Positions 50,501 through 60,343 of a stretch of DNA of 64,000 nt are shown here, in pieces. How positions within the stretch are numbered: the first letter of the stretch is position 1; the number at the start of each line of letters is the position of its first letter. The DNA is from Ornithodoros turicata. Its lineage: Eukaryota > Arthropoda > Arachnida > Ixodida > Argasidae. The stretch is from the NCBI RefSeq assembly GCF_037126465.1, contig NC_088210.1:26499511-26563510 (forward strand). The letters run 5' to 3'. The notes below the pieces were generated by a model, which had not been told where the DNA came from, ran no database searches, and was given only the letters and a program-made list of their open reading frames with translations. A program made the position numbers and the translations under genes.

Positions 50501-53500
50501 ACCAGAGAGAGGTAAGAAAAAACCTTAATACATAAAAAAAGTCTAACCATGGCAGCATTGCCAAGCTCAGCAATTCTGTTCAATGCAGGTGGGGCATTGT
50601 GCTGTCCACATGTAAAGATCGCTGTGAGCTGCTCTGCAATACCAGTCACTTGAGTGTTGTTCATCCGCGAAGCACTGTCCCAATTGCTGTTCATAACACT
50701 GCCATCTTGATTGTCTCAAACACAGGATTTGTATGATTTGCGTTACTTCATGCTCCAATGCTCAATCACTTTGAAATTTACAAGGATTGGATCTCCTTCA
50801 AAGCTTTACATATAGATGATACTATGTTCCACCTGCAGCGATTGCCTCTAATTGCCGAGCATGGCAGACGGGGTAGCCTTTCAAAGGGTAACAGTATATA
50901 GGGCTGTTTATACTTCGTCGACGAGCGAGCGCAACGAGGTTGACTGCCATCGGAGTGTTTATACTCGAGAACGTGCAACGTCAATCAACGCGCTCTGGCA
51001 GCGATGGGCACACTTCATGCTGTCGTTGCGAAACGTTCCCCGTAGGGTTGCCACCTTTCATAGGGAAAAATACCGGCTGAGGGAGAGGAGGTGGAATAGA
51101 CGGAAAGGAGGAAATGTTCGCGGGAAAGAGAAAGTGGGTGAGGGGTGAGAGTATACAGAGAGAGAGAGAGAAAGAAAGAAAGAACGCGTGTACTAAGCTA
51201 CGAAGCTACATTGTCTGCTGTTGGAAGTATAAACAGTCCTCCGCACCATGCATATATATGCACACACGTACACAGAAAACTGGAGTTACTAAATAAGCCA
51301 ACGCTTCAGAGTATCGACACTGAGTTCCAAGAGCGAGCGTGCGCCATCTTGTTTCCGCGACATGCTCACTTTTTGACATCCCCGGGACGCTCTGGTGGAC
51401 AATAGAGGGATTATCGCGCAACAATTATACACGCTTCTCTATCCCACAGCGAGCATTACGTCAGCAGTCTTTGATCCTCAACTCGGGATGGTACCTGTGT
51501 GGTGCAGAAACAAGATGGCGCTCCTGCTCTCCCTTGGACCTCAGTATCGATACTCTGAAGCGAAGCGAAGCTTATGACTCTACGGAAAACCACTGCGGAA
51601 GAAATCAGCCACGCCGTCACGGGTTTCACCACGTTATTGGTCCTCAACGTAGGTTATTCGAGGGAACCAGCAATCATGCCAGCCCAGCTTCGAGGAACCT
51701 AATAGTATACAATGATTAAAGCCCCTAAGCTTTCTGCTGTAAAGTGGGATTTATAAATCTGAGGAATTCTGCATGTAAGGGAAAACAAGCAAAAAAAAAA
51801 AAAATGTTGCAGGCTTCTTCCTTACACACCCATCCCTAGTGCTTCTCCAACCTTTCAAAACTTTTCAGCGCGCTAGGAAAATTAGACCTAACTCTAACAA
51901 TTTCGCTCCTAGATTTGAATTTTCTTTCGTCGCGGCGTGCTCAGACAGACATGTAAGCGCCAGCAGTATCAGTCATGACTGATGGGGTTTAGCCCATGAG
52001 AATGTTGCGAATCCTTACATAATTCTGTCATATATCGAATATATCGCGAAAAAGATTCCAAGTAAAACAGCAGTCTCCGCTAGACATGGTCAATTCTTCA
52101 AAACTTCGCGGAAAGCTAGGGGCTCTAAAATGATAGATAGGAGTAGCTTCTGGCTCTACTCTTTACAACGAGCCTCATCCAAGGAAATGTGGCCTGGCAA
52201 TGCCAATGAGATGTCTGGCACAGCGACATACAAGACTGGTTTAGGAGCAAGCTTTGGTACCTACTCCAGACTCTCAGAACCACAGAACAAGGTATGCAGA
52301 ACACCAGCTGACAACCACTGCAAGACGTGCCTTAGCATTGCATGTTGAGCAAGGTGAGAACTCGCAGGCAAACGAGTTATTGTAAAAAGTGGTATGTAAC
52401 AAAACAACTATCTTATTGATGGGGGTTTAATCACCATGGAACAGCATTAACTTCAATGCCTTTGGTCCTGCTTTTCGAAATTGAAGGAACTGCTACATTC
52501 ACCTTAAAGCAGCAACAAAGACAATGACATACAAAGATGACGACTGCTTTTGCCTTCTGTTGCTGTCTGTGTTGCTGCTTCAAGATGAATGTATGTTATC
52601 ACCTACCCCACCTCACTGGTTTACCGAACTGCTACAGTCGCACACTGAATGTTCATCCAAAAACACAGTCACACAAACACGAAGAACACGGGTATATGAA
52701 GTGCCTTGTGAAAATTAGACCAGTACCCAAACACCTTTTTAAAACATTAAGTACATGAATGTGGCCAAAAGCAGAAAGAGACTGCAAAATAAATGTGAAG
52801 ATTTTGTTTCCAGTCATAACTGCCTTGGATGGCAAAAAAAAAAAAAAAAAAGAAACAAACGGCACAATTGCCTTTTTGCAAAGAGTACACCGAAAAGAGT
52901 AGACTCAAAGCGACCACCATTAGCGGTGAGGTCGTTACCTTTGCTGTAACCTCCCCTTCCACCAGGGCCACCTTGACTACTAGAGTGGAGCAGACACATC
53001 GGTTTTTGTTAGCTTCGCCTCACACACTTGTTTCCTGGCTGCCCTAAAAGCTTTGAGAAACGCTGGCCCTTCCACTCCTTTTCCCCTTACAAGTGGGGGA
53101 AGAGAATCACTGGGTTTAAATGCACACAAACACTGTTTTCCCTTCCCACAACAGTGGGAGGCGTTAAAACCTTCACACTCAGCATGTGCTGCACCAGAGT
53201 AGTGTTCACCCAAAAAAAAGTTGGAAGAGAACCTCTAGATAACCCAATCTGCACACGACTGATCCCACGTGAAGGAACAGCATATTTTTAAGTGGTACCA
53301 CCTTCACATACACCACTGGTGCATGTCAGCTTCCCAACCTCTAACATGTATCGAAGATGTTTAGGCATTAGCAATGTACTGTCTAAAAGCCATGCTTGGC
53401 TCACAAAAACACTCTTGCCATATTTACGCCTGTTAACCATCTTCAGAACCCAACAGTAGGCTACCTGTAGTATGACACAAGATCTCCCCGGGGGAGACAA

Positions 53501-56500
53501 GGGCGGATACACCCAGTATATAACATGCACACTCCGGCTTAAAAAATTGGACCAAGCAAGCGAAAAAACTAATTGACGCTACATGCTAATTACTCGTCTA
53601 AAATAATGTTCGACGACGCGCCAACATCGTAAACGGTACGTACTTGTAACCACCACGTCCTCCCCGATCTCCGTACATCCCGGGGCCACCTGTGGAATAA
53701 GCACGGTTTCAATTAATCGATGTCCTACCGTGCGCAGAGTAATGGCGAGCATTCTCACCGACTCATTGGATTGGAATTTACTGGAGCAAAGATAAAAAAA
53801 AAGATCGAGCTACGCTGCACTATTTTTGTTAGGTTTAGTCTTAACGTAAATCAGGTTCACTGTTTCTTGGGAACTGCACCCATATTCCTAGAGAGTAACT
53901 ACTCTGTGTAACGAAGAGATATCACGGCAAGCCATTTGTACACATTGTTTCAGTTTCTCGGGTAGAGGTTTATTGGGACCAGGAGCATTAGGAGTGATCG
54001 CGGGTACCCCACCAGGGGAAGGAGTCGCCAATATAATATCCACCTGTTGAAATTACGATGGTACCCCCGGTGAAGCGATCACCAAGCCCCGGACACTCTG
54101 GGGGTTCCAGAAAGCCCCAAGTGAGGGAGTCGCCAATCATCCTCTATCCTTCAGGACTCTGAGGCATATCCATTAACAGCAAATGTGTACTGCAAAGACT
54201 GGCAACACTCAGCAAGCATGCGTACCTTGTCCGCCTCCGTAACCACCAGATGGAGCACCACCATAGCCACCAGAAGGCGGTCCACCGCCATAGCTTCCTC
54301 CACCACCAGGACCCTGATGAGATGGAGGACCAGAAGAGCCGCCAAGAGGGCCTCCTGACCCACCTCTATTGTACTCGCTTCCACCACCATAGGAATTGGG
54401 AGGCACCATGGCAGGTGCCTGACCACCGGGAGTTTGTTGGGGTGGTCCTCCAGCACCGTATGAACCCTGCCGGTCAAATCAAATGAACTATGTACACAAG
54501 CAATTTCGCAGAAGTACCGTTTACACGGTTCTATTTAGCAACAACTCTTGCACAGAGACACTAAGTAAGCTATGGCATGTATTAAACACAGGCTAATTGA
54601 GGAGAGCACTTGCATAATTGTGTTAAACCTAACAATGGGATGTTTAGGTCCCAACCCATGCTTGTTCCTATTGGCTGCAAAGACACGGGCACCTATTTTG
54701 CCCATGTCAAAAACTACAGGAACCCATGGGCAGCTTCTTGTGGCACAGCAGTACAATTCTGACGGTGGAATGACTACGTCAGATCAAATTTGGTGCCACT
54801 CTTGCGTTCAAAACATGTACAGCTCTAACTTGAACGCGGCGATGCTGGCAGGCGAAATGACTATTGAGAGAGAGTGTTGTGGGCTATCCCACTCCTGTTT
54901 GGGGGTGTTTTTCGAGAAGCCTTTTCCTCCTCACGATAACTCTCTTCCGTGCATTCGGAGCGGAGCGTCTGCTCGTCGACAAACACCCACAACGCTCTCT
55001 CCCAAAAGTTCTACTTAGCGCCGATAGGGTGGCTCTCCAACTGCTCCGCCAGCAGTCGCTGTGTTCAAGTTAACATTGCAGAGAGCTGTACAGACCAAAA
55101 CACGTTCGAAAGACACTACAGAATTTCGAGGCAAGCCTAAGCACGTGGATACAGAGAAACCGCAATGATATCACCTTGGACTTTACGAACTGTTCATTGG
55201 TCATGCAATGTGGCCTACCCCCCCAAGAAGAAGGAGTAATCCCTTGCACTGTTAAATATGAACTTCGCAACATAGCACGCTCCTAGCCAACCATCATCTC
55301 GAATGATATCGTTATCTGACCAAATTTGTTGAAAACGGGAGGCGTACGCCCTCTTCTGTGACACTTACGCCGTTCATAATTGTCACAAGAAAGGAGTACG
55401 CCTCCCATTTTCAACAAATCGGGGCGGATGACGTCACTCGAGATTATGGTTGGCTAGGAGTGTGCTATGCGGTGAACTTCATTTTTAAGAGACATTTCAT
55501 GACTTATATTTAGAGCCTGAAGTTTTCGGGAAATATTTTTTTTCTAAATTCGGGGGGTAAAAATCGGGTAAATAAACATGCGCACTAAATTCATGTGAAT
55601 TCGGGTGAAAGAACTTCTAGTATGCGAAATTCGAGGTGAAATCGGGCTCAGTTACTCAACTAACTGTAGTGGTATGGTACAAATGGTGACACAACTGAAT
55701 TTTTCTGCCAAACAAGTAAATTAATGCATTCCTACAGACATCCCCGTGAGGGCAATTTGCCAGGTAAAAATCGGGTTTCACCCTAAAGAGGCAACCTTCA
55801 ATTCAGGGTGCAAATTCGGGGAAGAATCGGGTAAAACCCTAAAACTTCAGGCTCTACTTATATTTCCTGCCTGAAAGAACACAAAATGTCTTCTTTACCT
55901 GGCTGGGAGGTGGCGCCTGCGGCTGGCCGTAAGGCGGGGCTGCACCACCACCGTACGAGCTGTAAGGAGGAGCTGCAGATCCTCCGCCGGCTGCCGCGGG
56001 ATACTGATGAGAGGCCCCCGACTGCGGAGCACTGTAGGCACTGTTCCCGTATGCACCTTGTGCTGGAGGCTGCTGGGCCCCGTAAGAGCCTGCGGGCTGT
56101 GCCTGCACCTGGGCTGCTGCAGCATACGCACTCGCGCTTGGTGGGTATGTGGCCGCCCCACTGCCAGTCTGTGGTGCTTGAGCACCGGCGCTGTAGCCAG
56201 AGTAGGAATTTGTCTGTCCTGCGGACAGAAATCGCGCTGCCTTAGCGTCTGCAGACAAGCTGAAGACATTTCGTTGCGATAAGAAGATATCGGGGCTTTA
56301 TATTTTCGTATCTTACTGGTAGAGGTAATGAAAGAACGGCTAAAAGCGCAAGCGAGCTGGTTATTAAAAGTCATGAAACTACCCCCCATCCCCACAGACT
56401 AGGGAACTACGAAAAGACAGACTCTATCGGGCTGTTTTCGTAATCCCCTAGAGTTCGTGTAGGTGCAGGGGCATCGGGCAAAGAGGTACGACTGCCAAGG

Positions 56501-58934
56501 AAAATAACCAGCCGCAGCTTCGGACTGGTTTTGCAATCCCTTTGCACCATGCGTAGGTTGGAAACGAAATGAGGAGACAAGAACTAGACTATTAGCCTCA
56601 CTTTGAAAGGCGCGTCTAGTTTACACACATGCACACACACAGAAAACAATAAAGCAGGGACCAATATGCTTTACCAATGCAAAAATAAGATATCACACTG
56701 AGCGTCATAGTTAGGGTTGCCACCTTTCCTAGTGAAAAATACCGGCTGAGGGAGAGGAGGTGGAATAGAGGGAAAGGAGGAAAGGCTCGTGGGAAAGGGA
56801 AGAGGGGTGGAAGAGTACACACAGAGGACAAGAGAGAGAGAGCTCAAGACAATACGAGGAGACGTGTTCCTGCGTGTAATAATAATACTGAGTAACTAAA
56901 AAAACAACTGGTGACTGCGCGGAGTTGGGTCTGTGCTCCAGATTTATTCAAGCTGTAGTGGAATGTTGAAGGGAAAAGCTCACAAAAGCCCCTATGAAAG
57001 GTCTTGAGCCACAAATACTGGCAAAAGGCTGCCGGTATCACCTTCCTACCGGCAACCGGCAGAGCGAGCAAATAACCGGCCGTGCCGGTATAATACTGGC
57101 CTGGTGACAACCCTAGTCATAGTACCACGGATACTTGTCACCTATCTCATAAACTCTGAATATTTCAAAATGGATGCGCTAGCTTCCCACTAACTACTAT
57201 GCGAAGATGTTAGGCAAGTCACCAGTTCTTGCAGCTTTGCGGCAGAAAGATTAATTTGGGTCCGACATAGCAGCAGTATTGTCTTCTGAACCCACACATT
57301 CTACAAGCTATTGCAGAATCTGTTTAATATGAAACAGTACAAAAATGTTATCGTATATCATACCATTGATTTGATCACACCAGCTGATTTGACACTCAAA
57401 ACCATTACAGCCCTCATTTATGAATGACTAAAAAGCAAAGATAGTGTGTTTCTACATATCATTCACTACACTTTCCTTTCCAAAAAGTCAATTTACCTTG
57501 TGAGTACGCGTTCGGTTGCTGCCCATAGTTGTACGTTTGTCCCTGTTGCCCGTACTGTTCCTGGCTGTATGTACTACCAGCGGGTGCAGCTGAAGAGTTT
57601 GCTGAACCATCCCAACCTGCAGGTTGTTGTTGTGGCTGCTGCTGTGGCTGTTGCTGCTATGATAGATGCATTCGCATGAGACTCACTACACACGGGCAGG
57701 GAATAGGCTGCCACACACAGGACTGTGCAGTTTTCTCAGATATACAAAAAACACGCTTACCGGATATCCTGTGGTAGACTGCGTGTAGCCACCCTGACCA
57801 TAGGTCTGGCCTACACCACCATAACTTCCATAGTTGCCATACCTGATAAAGAAACACGAATCACACCAAATCCAACATGCAAAACGCAAGCTTCCTCCCG
57901 TGTCCTGCGACAGGGCTGTAGGCAACAGCTTAATGTAGTTTGATACTTACCCAGCTGGGGTAGGCTGTGTGCTCCCATAACCGCCATATTCTGCAAATAT
58001 GATTGAGTGTGAACTAGTCGATATAATTGAAGTGACCGCAAAGCTTAGCTAGGTGTTGGCATTTATGACAATGTACAAAGACACAACATATAGCAGGAAG
58101 AAAAATGGGGCATTCTTTCATTTATTTTGAACCCTCACCATATCCCCACTATGCTGGAAGGTTCTTGCAGGGCTATGTTATTCCAGATCGTTTAGTGTCG
58201 AAGATCTCTGAGGCTGCCTTTCGACTGAGGTGGTTCAAACATGAAAACTTCGTGATTTCTGCTTCAAGATGTGCCAAGGAAACTGCTTAGTTACTATACT
58301 GTGGCAAATGTGTGTACATATAAATTTCCAATCGAAGTGACGCATTTTAATTCTCAATCTGCTACCCAGAATTAGCAAACGAATAGGCCACAGCAACGTG
58401 AAAGATAACTGCTTTTAACGGAACACAGTGAATAGAAATATTAGTGAAACACTATTCCTACGCAATCTATTCGTGTGCCTGGAGTAAATCATTACGATAC
58501 CCATGTCCATTTAGGTGACACGTGGACTACATCGTGAATAGAAGCTGCCGACGTGGAGCTTGACGTACACGACTTCGATTTCATATCCGGCGAATTACGC
58601 ATCTTGCTCGAACGAACAATGGCGGTGGCAGATATGCGCGTATGTGCAAAGGCTATGTGACGCGGAATGCTCAGTTTGGCCGCACAGATTGGCCAAGTCT
58701 GCAAACCACCAGTTTTAGAATGCCTCTCCTTTTACTTCGATGCATACAACGGCGCAATCAGACATTAGGGACCAAGAACAGTAAAGTTCACAAAGGACTA
58801 ACAATGACGCCGGCTAGGCCTAATACCGGCAAATGGAGATACGACCGCCAAACACTTATAATGCGAAGTCTGATTTGCTTCCCGCATATGTTGTTGTTGT
58901 AAATAAAGCACAACTTACGTGCGGCATCTGCCAT
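44559..58934 (-). CDS. caz: FET-family RNA-binding protein (FUS/EWSR1/TAF15; cabeza-like), 13 coding exons
   Basis: Spliced gene read from canonical GT/AG sites. Coding exons in transcript order: 58934-58919, 57990-57951, 57842-57761, 57656-57497, 56218-55899, 54466-54226, 53689-53644, 52976-52939, 47315-47215, 47099-46970, 46867-46651, 45941-45672, 44595-44559. They sum to 1,698 nt (565 codons plus TAA) and every junction is in phase. Domains: residues 1-286 are Tyr/Gly/Gln/Ser/Pro-rich and low-complexity, like the FET prion-like domain; about 287-314 is RGG; an RRM at about 321-402 has RNP2-like TIFVSNLP and the family's long loop after IGLIK; 403-455 is RGG; a RanBP2 zinc finger at about 456-485 has CX4C and CX2C pairs ([18 protein letters not shown]); RGG follows; the tail RRPRPY matches the FET PY-NLS. 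Known family role: nuclear RNA and transcription-coupled RNA binding, splicing and phase separation. The exact paralog name (FUS, TAF15 or cabeza) is inferred; arthropods usually have one FET gene. Exon 12 has a weak GTTGGT donor. Confidence 0.93.
44596..45671 (-). other. Intron 12 of the FET gene
   Basis: Contains C- and T-runs (45381-45391, 45417-45431). 45003-45060 starts with TACAGGGCGCGTCACCCAAG, resembling a transposon end of the ACAGGGTGT kind. No exon seen. Confidence 0.6.
45672..45941 (-). CDS. caz: FET gene coding exon 12 (zinc finger and last RGG region)
   Basis: Acceptor CATGCAG|GTCCTG. It encodes [16 protein letters not shown], completing the zinc finger, then about 65 residues of RGG/MGGP repeats. 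The donor is a weak AGG|GTTGGT. Reading through it gives a 43-residue unrelated hydrophobic tail that stops at 45539-45541. Confidence 0.9.
46018..46340. mobile_element. Diverged hAT-like element (TAGAGCCTGAAGTTTT family) in intron 11
   Basis: Begins TAGAGCATAAAGTCTTAGGG and matches, with many changes, the inverse of the element at 55511-55856 (shared ATTTCTTCCCCGAAT-like and AATTTAGTGC-like blocks). The right boundary is obscured by a CA/TA microsatellite. Confidence 0.5.
46321..46488. repeat. CA/TG and TA microsatellites
   Basis: ACACACACACAC at 46323-46338, GTGTGTGTGTGTG at 46445-46459 and a TATATA run to 46483, in intron 11. Confidence 0.8.
46651..46867 (-). CDS. caz: FET gene coding exon 11 (end of RRM, RGG, zinc-finger start)
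   Basis: Acceptor TTTTCAG|GCAAAG and donor ACCC|GTGAGT. It encodes [16 protein letters not shown] (last RRM strand), a glycine/arginine run, and GDWKCMNP, the first cysteine of the RanBP2 finger. The intron splits the finger. Confidence 0.94.
46970..47099 (-). CDS. caz: FET gene coding exon 10 (RRM, RNP1 half)
   Basis: Acceptor CTCTTGTAG|CTGGAC and donor AACG|GTGGGT. It encodes [20 protein letters not shown] then [29 protein letters not shown] is the degenerate RNP1 of FET proteins, and the KTGK-rich loop is a FET RRM hallmark. Confidence 0.95.
47215..47315 (-). CDS. caz: FET gene coding exon 9 (RRM, RNP2 half)
   Basis: Acceptor GCTCGCAG|GACCTG after a 5.6-kb intron; donor TAAG|GTATGT. It encodes [18 protein letters not shown] and onward to [19 protein letters not shown] is the RNP2 strand and IGLIK matches IGIIK of FUS. 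Confidence 0.95.
51043..51165. mobile_element. Fragment of the TAGGGTTGCCACC element
   Basis: TAGGGTTGCCACCTTTCATA and the following AATACCGGCTGAGGGAGAGG match the left part of the complete copy at 56712-57115. The right half is missing. Confidence 0.65.
51300..51560. mobile_element. Fold-back element
   Basis: CAGAGTATCGACACTGAGTT and AGAGCGAGCGTGCGCCATCT pair with AGATGGCGCTCCTGCTCTCC and CAGTATCGATACTCTG on the right. Arms about 50 bp, loop about 150 bp. Confidence 0.6.
52939..52976 (-). CDS. caz: FET gene coding exon 8 (RGG micro-exon, tandem acceptor)
   Basis: A 38-nt exon encoding [13 protein letters not shown] plus one base, with donor AAAG|GTAACG. Two acceptors lie three bases apart (CTCTAGTAG), so the exon can also start at 52979. 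That adds one serine (NSQGG) and keeps the frame. Confidence 0.82.
53644..53689 (-). CDS. caz: FET gene coding exon 7 (first RGG box)
   Basis: Acceptor TTCCACAG|GTGGCC. It encodes [15 protein letters not shown] and the first two bases of the next codon. The donor AA|GTACGT is chosen because its phase (2) fits exon 8. An overlapping GTACCG four bases further would break the frame. Confidence 0.82.
54226..54466 (-). CDS. caz: FET gene coding exon 6 (Gly/Pro/Tyr-rich)
   Basis: Acceptor CCGGCAG|GGTTCA and donor CAAG|GTACGC. It encodes glycine-rich text such as [20 protein letters not shown] and leads into the first RGG region. Confidence 0.9.
55271..55470. mobile_element. Fold-back element in intron 5 of the FET gene
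   Basis: ATAGCACGCTCCTAGCCAACC pairs with GGTTGGCTAGGAGTGTGCTAT. The inner arms (TTTGTTGAAAACGGGAGGCG with CGCCTCCCATTTTCAACAAA) pair as well. About 200 bp. Confidence 0.75.
55511..55856. mobile_element. Small hAT-like element with perfect 8-bp target duplication, intron 5
   Basis: Ends TAGAGCCTGAAGTTTT on the left and AAAACTTCAGGCTCTA on the right. The duplication CTTATATT is exact at 55503-55510 and 55857-55864. 346 bp, rich in AAATTCGGG/CGGGTAAA motifs. It ends 42 bases from the donor of exon 5. Confidence 0.85.
55899..56218 (-). CDS. caz: FET gene coding exon 5 (Ala/Tyr/Gln/Pro-rich)
   Basis: Acceptor TGTCCGCAG|GACAGAC and donor CCAG|GTAAAG. This is the largest exon, about 107 codons, with [24 protein letters not shown] and [13 protein letters not shown] motifs. 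It belongs to the low-complexity domain and ends in phase 0. Confidence 0.92.
56712..57115. mobile_element. Small hAT-like element with perfect 8-bp target duplication, intron 4
   Basis: Ends TAGGGTTGCCACC and GGTGACAACCCTA. The duplication GTCATAGT is exact at 56704-56711 and 57116-57123. 404 bp, with purine-rich left half and CCGGC-rich right end. Confidence 0.87.
57497..57656 (-). CDS. caz: FET gene coding exon 4 (glutamine-rich)
   Basis: Acceptor ATCATAG|CAGCAACAG and donor CAAG|GTAAAT. It opens with three QQQP-like blocks and continues with [17 protein letters not shown]. The glutamine tract is a place where length variation would be expected. Confidence 0.9.
57761..57842 (-). CDS. caz: FET gene coding exon 3 (YGNYGSYGG repeats)
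   Basis: Acceptor TTTATCAG|GTATGG and donor TCCG|GTAAGC. It encodes tyrosine/glycine repeats such as YGNYGSYGG and [10 protein letters not shown], typical of the FET prion-like domain, and ends on a codon boundary. Confidence 0.9.
57951..57990 (-). CDS. caz: FET gene coding exon 2
   Basis: Acceptor ATATTTGCAG|AATATGG and donor CTGG|GTAAGT. It completes a Gln codon and encodes [14 protein letters not shown], the first SYGQ-type motif of the low-complexity domain. It leaves two bases of a Gly codon. Confidence 0.88.
58000..58918 (-). other. Intron 1 of the FET gene
   Basis: 927-nt intron (57991-58918) directly after the fifth codon. In other FET genes the first intron often carries regulatory sequence. 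Nothing specific was seen here. Confidence 0.6.
58919..58934 (-). CDS. caz: FET gene coding exon 1 (start codon, MADAA)
   Basis: The start ATG at 58934-58932 is followed by codons for ADAA and a split codon. The donor is C|GTAAGT at 58918. A start codon this close to the first intron is common for FET genes. The 5' UTR continues upstream to about 59035, where a pyrimidine-rich TCTTTTCTCTTTC tract could hold the transcription start. Confidence 0.85.
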
Positions 58935-59027
58935 TGTCAAAGCTGTAGGTTAGAAACGATGATTGAGAAGCGATTGACTGAAAACAGCGATTGAAAAAAG
59001 CACACAAAACCAGCCCTAACCAACGTC

Positions 59028-59070
59028 GTCGAAAGAGAAAAGATGGCGACGTGACGTCAAATCACGTGAT
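59028..59070 (-). promoter_or_regulatory. Candidate core promoter of the FET gene
   Basis: Within about 45 bases just upstream of exon 1 lie a pyrimidine-rich TOP-like start tract (59028-59040 on the minus strand), a YY1-like AAGATGGCG (about 59040-59048), a perfect CRE TGACGTCA (59052-59059), and an E-box CACGTG inside ATCACGTGAT (59061-59070). A second CACGTG is at 59141-59146. There is no TATA box at the expected place. The arrangement fits a housekeeping promoter, but this is motif reading only. Confidence 0.5.
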
Positions 59071-60024
59071 ACGACGACCAAACGAAAAAATTTGGCGCTA
59101 GAATCGCTAGAATTATTTGACGTGGTTTGACGCACACGATCACGTGATGGTTCAGGTAGTTTTGGTTTCGTATTCAGTTTGAACAATGAAGAACTGAACA
59201 GGAATTATGAACATGCATTATGAACAGAAATTGTTCGTGGGGATCTCAAATATGGCTTTATAGATACGAGATATGTTCGAGACAACATTCACGTTGCGGT
59301 CGTGTCCTTTCTTGCAACCGCCTAGTGCCTTCCTGATCTTATCATCTGGAGTTTTATGTAGCTACACAAGTCTACATTTCAATAAACACATGATGACTAA
59401 CATAAAATGAAAGGGATGTAGTAAAAAAACTTCTAGTCCACAGAATTTTATAATTCTTACATTTTTAGATTCAGTATATGATCTTCTTCCACTTCTATGC
59501 AATATTTACTTTCCTAACCGTTTCAGTAATTTTTAAAAACGAGTGGTCCCGATACGGAACTACACCCAATGAAAGAGTGCATTGTTATGAAGCTGATACG
59601 AAAGTTCACCTGTCGTTTGAAGCATTACTGCTGCCATAATTAACAGGAACTACACATTTCCAGAAGCCTCTTCTCGGGCAGAAGCTGGACTTTATCTTTC
59701 TCCAAAATACGTTGCTGCGTAGTAGTGATGCAATAACCTCATCCAAATCCTCGTGTTTGGCAAACTGTACCCCAACAATGTTGACGCAATACGATTATTC
59801 CTCGTGCTAACGTAGAAATACAGACGGTCTTTCTTTCCATCTCACACTGTATCTGTGATGACTATAAAGTTGATTAGGAGCGCTTTTTCGAAGTACACCG
59901 GCAAATAGATGATGAGGGCAAGAAGCATTACCATAGCTTGCTCGAATATGTTACGAGTTACATGGAGACATAAGATCTGATAGCTGCGAGTGAAGACCTT
60001 CAAGACCTACGTACCGCAAAGCAC
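59071..60024. other. Intergenic region between two head-to-head genes
   Basis: About 1 kb without a gene. An E-box CACGTG at 59141-59146 lies on the FET side. No CpG-rich core or TATA box is evident for the plus-strand gene. 60040-60076 is GAG/GAA-rich. Confidence 0.5.
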
Positions 60025-60074
60025 ATGAATGATGCAGGACCAGGACGAGGAGGAGGAGAAAGAAGAAGAAGAAG
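60025..60074 (+). CDS. Possible upstream in-phase first exon of the SLC13-like gene
   Basis: ATG at 60025, coding MNDAGPGRGGGERRRR, donor GAAG|GTGAGC. If spliced to the acceptor at 60171 it stays in frame with the ATG at 60247 and would add 41 residues. It could equally be 5' UTR. The start context is poor, and the purine-rich GAGGAGGAG stretch is low-complexity. Confidence 0.35.
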
Positions 60075-60246
60075 GTGAGCGCGCGCCATTCTCCGCGGGA
60101 CGAAGAAGAAGGAGAGGAAGATTCCTAAGCGTGGACTTCCGAACAAGCGGTCATTTTGGGTCCTGCTCAGTGGGTGCTTTCGTATTACGTGGCGGCACAA
60201 CTACATTCCTCGCTTGACTGCCAAAACTGTACATGTGGGACGCACT

Positions 60247-60343
60247 ATGTCTGTGTCTGTGCAGACGGCCCCTGAGCAGAAAAGTAATGCTCCGGAAGCA
60301 GATTCCAAGAAATCGAAGGCGATACCATCCACAGCGAAGAGAC
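60247..60343 (+). CDS. SLC13-like coding exon 1 (cytosolic N-terminus)
   Basis: ATG at 60247, donor GAGAC|GTGAGC. It encodes a polar N-terminus (MSVSVQTAPEQKSNAPEADS, then a KKSK basic patch) and leaves one base of an Arg codon. The frame is also open upstream to the acceptor CTGCTCAG|TGGGTG at 60171. Confidence 0.72.

Larger units (their letters stand above)
47316..52938 (-). other. Intron 8 of the FET gene (5.6 kb)
   Basis: Phase 1 at both ends, so exons 8 and 9 join directly. Contains A-runs (48233-48247, 51792-51804, 52834-52851), a transposon fragment and a fold-back listed separately. Open frames of up to 147 codons show no coding likeness. Confidence 0.65.
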
